DNA of 49,489 bases, from assembly GCA_016785015.1 (NCBI GenBank), contig JADHTJ010000017.1:1-49489 (forward strand). Direction: 5' to 3'. Below are positions 44,843 to 49,489 of this stretch, one piece after another. This stretch comes from Anaerolineales bacterium. Its GTDB lineage: Bacteria > Chloroflexota > Anaerolineae > Anaerolineales > UBA11858. The position numbers and the translations under genes were made by a program. Under the pieces are notes generated by a model. That model ran no database searches. It was given only the letters and a program-made list of their open reading frames with translations, and was not told where the DNA came from. Positions within the stretch are counted from its first letter, which is position 1. Each line of letters starts with the position of its first letter.

Positions 44843-45874
44843 TTATGCTTTGATCCTGCGTGCTGCGTCCATCATTTCATCCATCCAGGCTTCCTGATAC
44901 GCGTTGTGCAGCACTTCGGGAAGAGAATGCAATCTGCGTTCAGGAGTCAGCGCTCGCTCAGCCCAAACGCGATTGACGATGTAGTTTTCATCCTTCCTGA
45001 CACCTTTGGTATCAAAAAGCAGTCCAACAAATGGATGCCTAGCTCGAATGTCTCCTAACAAGCCACGCTCGATTCCGAAGGCCGAGTGAGGGAAGGAGAA
45101 AGGCACAACATCTTGACCAGTAATCTCCTTGATCGCCATGCAGGATTCGATGATCTCTTCTTCAATCTCTGCATCGGACAGATCCTTCAATTTGCGGTGC
45201 GTCTTGGTGTGTGCGCCGATGGTGAATCCTTCTGCGTGCATTTGTTGAATCTGTGGGATCGTCAAATAGGGTTGAAATTCTTCCAAGAATTTTTGCCAAT
45301 CAACATCCAAGGCATCGCAAACCGTGTTAATGAGTTCAATGTCTGGCAACCGCAGTTCTTTGAGCCATCGTATAGTAGTTTCAAGAGATTTGTCATCCGG
45401 TGTCCAAGCATTGATCTTTGAAATCAGTGCTGGGTTGATGGTCAAGCGGTCAACACATAGAGATATTTTGTTGCGATAGAACATGGCCCGGTTATCGATC
45501 CAGTCCGTGGATAGAAAGAAAGTACATGGGATTGAACGCCGCAATAGGATTGGCCTGACCACAGAAAAGCACGCTGCAAAACCATCATCAAAAGATAGGT
45601 GGGTGGCTTTCACAGGCAATAAATTCCCCTTTAGGCGGTGATTATGAACCTTGTCGTAGGAGACAAATTGATATCGTTGTTGAAGGTAATCTAAAGCCTG
45701 CTCAAACTGATCTACTGGCACAATAGGGTAAAGATGCCGGGCGTGCTCCATGGGATCGTCAGAGACTGCATGGTAGAAAAAATCAATGCTCACCCGTCTC
45801 ATCAGAACCGGGTAAAGCCACAAAGGGATCAGATTAGAAATTAGTTCAATTAGGCGTGATAATAGTTTCTTCAT
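44843..45874 (-). CDS. Polysaccharide deacetylase family protein (NodB type)
   Basis: 343 residues from ATG 45874. A longer in-frame ATG (45949) lies inside the family A element and is rejected as repeat-derived. N-terminal hydrophobic helix about 3-24. NodB domain: LSFDDGFAACFSVVRPILL (FDDG metal Asp), FTIGAHTKTHRKLKDLSD (HxxxH), and a distal PFSFPHSAFG. Such enzymes remove acetyl or formyl groups from cell-surface glycans or lipids. GGAG is about 11 bases upstream and comes from the element's end. Terminal gene of the block, likely with an envelope role. Confidence 0.88.
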   Translation of the reverse strand: MKKLLSRLIELISNLIPLWLYPVLMRRVSIDFFYHAVSDDPMEHARHLYPIVPVDQFEQALDYLQQRYQFVSYDKVHNHRLKGNLLPVKATHLSFDDGFAACFSVVRPILLRRSIPCTFFLSTDWIDNRAMFYRNKISLCVDRLTINPALISKINAWTPDDKSLETTIRWLKELRLPDIELINTVCDALDVDWQKFLEEFQPYLTIPQIQQMHAEGFTIGAHTKTHRKLKDLSDAEIEEEIIESCMAIKEITGQDVVPFSFPHSAFGIERGLLGDIRARHPFVGLLFDTKGVRKDENYIVNRVWAERALTPERRLHSLPEVLHNAYQEAWMDEMMDAARRIKA

Positions 45875-45884
45875 AACTAACGTG

Positions 45885-46001
45885 ACTCCACTGAAAAAAC
45901 TGCCAGACGAGGGCTTCCGCCAGAATATATGGGGGTGGTTGCTCCGCAACCACCCCCATATACCAGCGGGAAACTCGCTTGGTGGCTTTTTGCAGTAGAG
46001 T
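45885..46001. mobile_element. Family A MITE-like element, copy 1, 117 bp
   Basis: Ends ACTCCACTG and CAGTAGAGT are inverted repeats (8 of 9). Exact 8-bp direct repeats CTAACGTG flank it at 45877-45884 and 46002-46009. The centre is a 17-bp perfect stem (atatgggggtggttgc with its complement, loop tcc). The whole element folds imperfectly on itself. It carries no transposase. Copy 2 at 48709-48827 is in the same orientation. Confidence 0.78.
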
Positions 46002-46061
46002 CTAACGTGTAACGTTCAACATGCTAACCCTTCGACAGGCTCAGGACAAGCTTGAAACGGG

Positions 46062-47249
46062 TTATGAAAATGCCATATCTCCATCAACAAGTTTGAGGGT
46101 GATGTCTTCCCAAGCCTGAGCCAACGGGCTGTGATCATCTTTAGGCATGCACTGATAAATGCGAGTTTTTTTGTTGAGCAGTATTTTTGCAATCAAGCTG
46201 GGGTGTAATTCCGCTGAGGCTTCTGCAGGAATTTCAATGATATCCGCTAAATATTGGCGCCCATAGTGGACTGCCAGAGCCAAGACATAGCGTTTGTCTG
46301 ATGGTTGAGTAAAGCAGTAATCCAGGGTTCGCAGCACCATTTTGTGGCCTTTTTGTGATATCGAGAAGACTGCAAAGCCTTTATACTCATCTTCGGGAGA
46401 AAATACATCCAAAGCAATCAAACGATACAGAGGGCGAGTATCGCTGAAGAAATAATCCATTTCTTCTGTTATGGATCGGCCGTTCCCAATCACCCAGGGA
46501 TTTTTGAGCATCCAATTGACTGCATCAACTCCGCGATGTAGTTCAACCTGCGGACGATTGAGTGGAGTGGCCGGCTCCCTTTGGATTTGATCCACCTCTT
46601 CAAAGCGGATATCAGCCAAAACTTTGACCTGAGGGCCAGTGATCAGGGTGTAGAACATTCGCTTTAGAACAGGTCCAACCCCACTGTCAATCCGCTCAAT
46701 TAAAGTAGTCTTCAATTTAATTTCTCGATTAATGCGCAACACGTGCAGCAATTTGCGATAGGCGCGTCGCGCCCACACCAGTGGATTAAGATGCCCCATG
46801 CCAGTTGTATCTAACCAATAATAGGTAAGTGGGGAACCCTCCCAGAATCCATATTTCTGGCAAACTCGCCGGGCATGTACACTGCCCACAATCAGGTAAT
46901 CCTGCTTGAGATTGAGCGCTTCAGCCATCAACTGCGCGCCAACCCCACGGCCGCGTACCTTTGATGAAACCGACCAGGTGGTAAACCAATTGGCTTTGAA
47001 GAACTCATCGCCGTTGCGCAGCAATAGCGGCAAGATACCAAAATATCCAACTACATCTTCGTCACTATCGATGGCTACCAACAAGGCGACATCGTTCTTA
47101 GCAGCGTAGGGATTGTTAGCGTGGGCAATGGCACGCTGCATGGTGATAGGCACGAACTGTCCCTTGACCGAGTTTCCCAAGACGCGTTCAGCAAATTCTT
47201 GTAAATCTTTGACTTTGATGTGTTCGAAGCGAATATCTTTGTTTGACAT
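46062..47249 (-). CDS. GNAT-like N-acetyltransferase with C-terminal extension
   Basis: 395 residues. The N-terminal ~150 residues carry a GNAT domain: VVGYFGILPLLLRNGDEFFKANW, motif A RGRGVGAQLMAEAL (99-112), and HARRVCQKYGFWEGSPLTYYWLD. The ~240-residue remainder (GVDAVNWMLKNPWVIGN, PLYRLIALDVFSPEDEYKGFAVFSIS) looks like a second, diverged GNAT fold. Such double proteins occur near polysaccharide genes. Substrate unknown. Between the deacetylase and the FN3K gene. Confidence 0.7.
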   Translation of the reverse strand: MSNKDIRFEHIKVKDLQEFAERVLGNSVKGQFVPITMQRAIAHANNPYAAKNDVALLVAIDSDEDVVGYFGILPLLLRNGDEFFKANWFTTWSVSSKVRGRGVGAQLMAEALNLKQDYLIVGSVHARRVCQKYGFWEGSPLTYYWLDTTGMGHLNPLVWARRAYRKLLHVLRINREIKLKTTLIERIDSGVGPVLKRMFYTLITGPQVKVLADIRFEEVDQIQREPATPLNRPQVELHRGVDAVNWMLKNPWVIGNGRSITEEMDYFFSDTRPLYRLIALDVFSPEDEYKGFAVFSISQKGHKMVLRTLDYCFTQPSDKRYVLALAVHYGRQYLADIIEIPAEASAELHPSLIAKILLNKKTRIYQCMPKDDHSPLAQAWEDITLKLVDGDMAFS

Positions 47250-47255
47250 ATTATT

Positions 47256-47295
47256 AACCGCGGATGGACGCAGATAAACACAGATATTTTATGAA
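47256..47295. repeat. CAGATAAACACAGAT-type intergenic repeat
   Basis: accgcggatggacgcag followed by ataaacacagatatttt shares 20 bases with the repeat at 48830-48850. It overlaps the end of the FN3K gene (stop at 47289-47291). Confidence 0.55.
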
Positions 47296-48140
47296 TATTG
47301 ATGGATGATTGATTGCACCTGCCCCAAATAACTGCGCCCAAAAATGTTGAGATGGTTGAGCAAATGATATAAGTTATAAATTGCAAAGCGTGAGCGGTAG
47401 CTGTTTTCAAGAGGGCGCACTTCTTCGTAGGCTGCAAAGAAGGCACCAGGGAAGGAGCCAAAAAGCGACGTCATAGCCAATTCAGCTTCAGCCCAGCCAT
47501 AATGCGTTGCCGGATCGATGATGGCTGGCTCACCATTTGAATCGCTAGTCGCATTGCCACTCCAAAGATCGCCGTGGATGAGCGATGCAGGTTGTTGGGG
47601 AATCAGATCTGGCAACTTCGAGACTAATTTCTCAACCCGGTGGGCATCGTCGCTGCCCATCAAGTTGCGATCTCGTGCAAGGCGCGTCATATACATCAAA
47701 CGACTCGCCCCAAAGAATTCATACCCATTATCAGTCCAGGGATTTGGTTGGAGGGTGCTGCCAATATAGTTATCGTGGTCAAACCCAAATTGGGAGTTGT
47801 TATGGTTGTGTAAAGTTGCCAATTGACGCCCAAACTCCGGCCAATAATCGCTGCTGGGAGATGACGGAGTAAGATCTTCCAGCAAAATGAAATCCCCTCC
47901 AAATAGGTATGGCTCTGGAACAACGGGACCACCGTCCACCCTTAAAGCTTCAAGTCCTTCAACTTCCCTGGCAAACATATCCGAGGGTGCTCGGCGATTG
48001 GTTTTCAAGAAAAATGATTTCCCTGACACAGTTTTGAGAATTTGGCCATTGTTAATACAGCCACCAGCCACAGCATAGCTGGAATTAACGTCACCAAAAT
48101 CGTTTTCAACTAACCAGGTTGTAACCTGTTGGGGAATCAT
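47289..48140 (-). CDS. Fructosamine/ketosamine 3-kinase family protein
   Basis: 283 residues from ATG 48140 (a longer frame would run into the upstream phosphatase gene). Aminoglycoside-kinase-like fold: KTVSGKSFFLKTN (ATP-binding Lys), HGDLWSGNATSDSNGEPAIIDPATHYGWAEAELAMTSLFG (catalytic HGDLWSGN and DP metal motif). The family phosphorylates protein-bound ketosamines so that they fall off. Follows the LMW-PTP gene by 35 bases, a known bacterial pairing for repair of glycated proteins. Confidence 0.92.
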   Translation of the reverse strand: MIPQQVTTWLVENDFGDVNSSYAVAGGCINNGQILKTVSGKSFFLKTNRRAPSDMFAREVEGLEALRVDGGPVVPEPYLFGGDFILLEDLTPSSPSSDYWPEFGRQLATLHNHNNSQFGFDHDNYIGSTLQPNPWTDNGYEFFGASRLMYMTRLARDRNLMGSDDAHRVEKLVSKLPDLIPQQPASLIHGDLWSGNATSDSNGEPAIIDPATHYGWAEAELAMTSLFGSFPGAFFAAYEEVRPLENSYRSRFAIYNLYHLLNHLNIFGRSYLGQVQSIIHQYS

Positions 48141-48175
48141 CAATTTTGCTAAGATATCTGATCTAATCGAGCTCG

Positions 48176-48667
48176 TCAAAAATCGATTTGACCGCTCTCC
48201 AAGGCATCTAACAATCCCTGGCACGAGCGTTTGACAATCTGGAAGACCTCTTCGAAGCCATCGATGCCGCCATAATAGGGATCAGGCACCGGGGCGGTGG
48301 GGCTGCCCTGGGGGTCAAATTCACGCATCAAATGGATTTTGGCTCTCTCTTCTTCCGAGCGGGCTAATCGCGATAAATTTGTGCGGTTATCAGAGTCCAT
48401 GGCAATGACCAAGTCAAATTTATCAAAATCGCGCAGCTTGAACTGCCGACCTCTACCATCGTATTTGAAACCATGGCCGGCGGCCACGCGCCGCATGCGT
48501 CGGTCGGGCTGCTCCCCCTCATGCCAACCAGAGGTGCCTGCCGAATCGACTTCGTATTTATCGCCCACGTTAGCTTGTTCAGCCAAATGACGGAACATAT
48601 TCTCCGCTAATGGGCTGCGAACAATATTGCCCAAACAAACAAAACAAATCCGTGTTACATCAGACAA
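48176..48667 (-). CDS. Low-molecular-weight protein-tyrosine phosphatase
   Basis: 163 residues from TTG 48667, fixed by GGAGGA seven bases upstream; an upstream ATG extension runs through the family A element and is rejected. Catalytic P-loop CLGNIVRS (Cys11-x5-Arg17) near the N-terminus and DPYYGG (general-acid Asp) near the C-terminus. In FN3K-linked cases it is proposed to dephosphorylate sugar-phosphate adducts on amines before the kinase acts. Cotranscribed with the kinase gene is likely. Confidence 0.93.
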   Translation of the reverse strand: MSDVTRICFVCLGNIVRSPLAENMFRHLAEQANVGDKYEVDSAGTSGWHEGEQPDRRMRRVAAGHGFKYDGRGRQFKLRDFDKFDLVIAMDSDNRTNLSRLARSEEERAKIHLMREFDPQGSPTAPVPDPYYGGIDGFEEVFQIVKRSCQGLLDALESGQIDF

Positions 48668-48697
48668 GATCTGTCCTCCATTAAATCTTAAAAAATG

Positions 48698-48885
48698 AAC
48701 CACAGATGACTCTACTGCAAAAAATACCAGATGAGGGCTTCCGCCAGAATATATGGGGGTGATTGCTCCGCAACCACCCCCATATATTCCGGCGGGAAAC
48801 TTGCTTGGTGGCTTTTTACAGTGGAGTGACAGATAAACACAGATATTTTGATTGCTATCTGTATTCATCCAATTCATCTGTGGTT
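48698..48885. repeat. Palindromic repeat C (CAGATG/CATCTG) carrying a nested element
   Basis: AACCACAGATG (48698-48708) and CATCTGTGGTT (48875-48885) are exact inverted repeats. Between them lie the family A element and the 20 bases acagataaacacagatattt shared with 47272-47292. Removing the element leaves a compact palindromic repeat of about 60-70 bases. Confidence 0.6.
48709..48827. mobile_element. Family A MITE-like element, copy 2, 119 bp
   Basis: Ends ACTCTACTG and CAGTGGAGT are inverted repeats. The flanks cacagatg and gacagata share six internal bases, consistent with a decayed 8-bp duplication, but the host repeat itself contains acagat, so this is ambiguous. The inner gagggcttccgccagaatatatgggggtg segment (given here in part) matches copy 1 almost exactly. 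Confidence 0.75.
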
Positions 48886-49032
48886 ATTATTTTTGCCCAC
48901 CGAATCCTACCATAAAAGACGGCTGACCACAGACTACTGACCGCTGCAAAATTAATTATGGGCGGTCTGCCGTCTGCTGTCAGCTGTCTGATTCAATTCA
49001 AGATTTTGATTAGGAAATCAAGTCAGTTTTAC
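48886..49032. other. Intergenic, short degenerate repeats
   Basis: Contains units of ctgacc and gtctg type around 48921-48990 (actgaccgctg, gcggtctgccgtc, ctgtcagctgtctg). No gene or promoter can be supported. Similar units occur at 8350. Confidence 0.4.
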
Positions 49033-49489
49033 TCACTCTTCGCGACTAAGCGCATCCATCACGGCCACGCCAGCGATGTTGACAATATCACGTACATCAT
49101 CACCGGTCTGCAGCACATGCACTGGGGCACCTACACCAAGGAGGATAGGCCCAATCGCATTGGCGCCGCCGAGACGAGCTAACAGCTTGTAGGCCACATT
49201 GGCAGCTTCCAGGGAGGGGAAAATGAGCACATTGGCATCTTTGACCCTGCTGAAGGGGAAGCGTTCGTCAATTATCTCTGGAACTACGGCCGTATCGGCT
49301 TGCATCTCGCCATCAACCACCAAATCAGGGTTCTTCTCGCGAATCAGCTTCAATGCCTTCTGGACTTTCGCCGACATGGGATGTGGAGTGCTGCCAAAAT
49401 TCGAAAACGATAGCAGCGCCACACGTGGTTCAATCTCAAGCTGTTTGGCTAAATCAGCAGCCAGGTGAGCAATTTCGGCCAGATCCTCC
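49033..49489 (-). CDS. Malic enzyme/phosphotransacetylase-type protein, C-terminal part
   Basis: The frame is open from the window edge to the stop at 49033 (about 151 residues visible; the N-terminus lies outside). Seen: EDLAEIAHLAADLAKQLEIEPRVALLSFSNFGSTPHPMSAKVQKAL, DGEMQADTAV, NVLIFPSLEAANVAYKLLARLGGANAIGPILLGVGAPVHVLQTGDDVRDIVNIAGVAVMDA (given here as separate motifs). This is the phosphate acetyltransferase (PTA_PTB) fold as found at the C-terminus of NADP-dependent malic enzyme MaeB; a standalone Pta is the alternative. Only the catalytic fold's end is present. Confidence 0.8.
   Translation of the reverse strand, partial: EDLAEIAHLAADLAKQLEIEPRVALLSFSNFGSTPHPMSAKVQKALKLIREKNPDLVVDGEMQADTAVVPEIIDERFPFSRVKDANVLIFPSLEAANVAYKLLARLGGANAIGPILLGVGAPVHVLQTGDDVRDIVNIAGVAVMDALSREE

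Noticed and set aside
45875-45949. N-terminal extension of the polysaccharide deacetylase
   Set aside because: It is encoded by the family A element, so it is repeat-derived read-through.
48668-48877. 70-residue extension of the LMW phosphatase
   Set aside because: Encoded by the family A element and lies upstream of a GGAGGA-TTG start that gives a normal-length enzyme.
1-49489. tRNA, rRNA or CRISPR array
   Set aside because: No cloverleaf-like, rRNA-like or regularly spaced repeat-spacer pattern was seen in the gaps; a tRNAscan or Infernal run would settle it.

Overview
The window (about 49.5 kb, moderate GC) looks like chromosomal DNA of a member of the Chloroflexota, most likely Anaerolineae-like. 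This is inferred from protein style (secreted lipoproteins with VWA, DUF5666 and beta-helix domains), an adenosylcobalamin-dependent (class II) ribonucleotide reductase, and the form of its cell-wall gene cluster. No rRNA, tRNA or CRISPR array was seen. Most genes lie on the minus strand.

Layout: 1-975 holds the truncated end of an IS1182-like insertion sequence and a frameshifted gene remnant. 1060-11403 is a mixed block: VWA lipoprotein, typA/bipA, a large beta-helix lipoprotein, a DMT exporter, a divergent sugar-transferase/DegT aminotransferase pair, and a UbiA prenyltransferase. 11413-17349 carries a DUF5666 secreted protein, a deoxynucleoside kinase, a GNAT/nitroreductase pair, a membrane-anchored helix-hairpin-helix protein and an orphan 7TM sensor kinase. 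17538-20597 is nrdR-nrdJ with a clear promoter and a perfect 28-bp palindrome in the leader. 20936-38578 is a nearly complete dcw cluster in the order mraZ, rsmH, ftsL, ftsI, murF, mraY, murD, ftsW, murG, a cvpA-like gene, murC, a 60-codon unknown gene, murB, ddl, ftsQ, ftsA, ftsZ. Many junctions overlap (ATGA, TAATG, TGATG), and murE is absent. It is headed by a -35/-10 promoter and four 10-bp-spaced GTGK boxes that look like an MraZ operator.

Downstream are a class V aminotransferase (38911-40416) and a hemH-hemY-PucC-like transporter operon (40887-44674), which suggests tetrapyrrole synthesis coupled to transport. Next come a polysaccharide deacetylase, a large GNAT protein, a fructosamine-kinase/low-molecular-weight phosphatase pair (probable protein-deglycation module) and the 3' end of a malic enzyme/phosphotransacetylase-type gene.

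The most novel content is between genes. There are two families of short non-coding inverted-repeat elements (MITE-like). One, 117-119 bp, has two copies; copy 1 has an exact 8-bp target duplication, and copy 2 is nested in a third palindromic repeat. The other, 109 bp, has an exact 5-bp duplication at one copy, and one end of it appears to form the C-terminal codons and stop of hemH. An 89-bp overlap of ftsW and murG and a small uncharacterised gene inside the dcw cluster also deserve attention.
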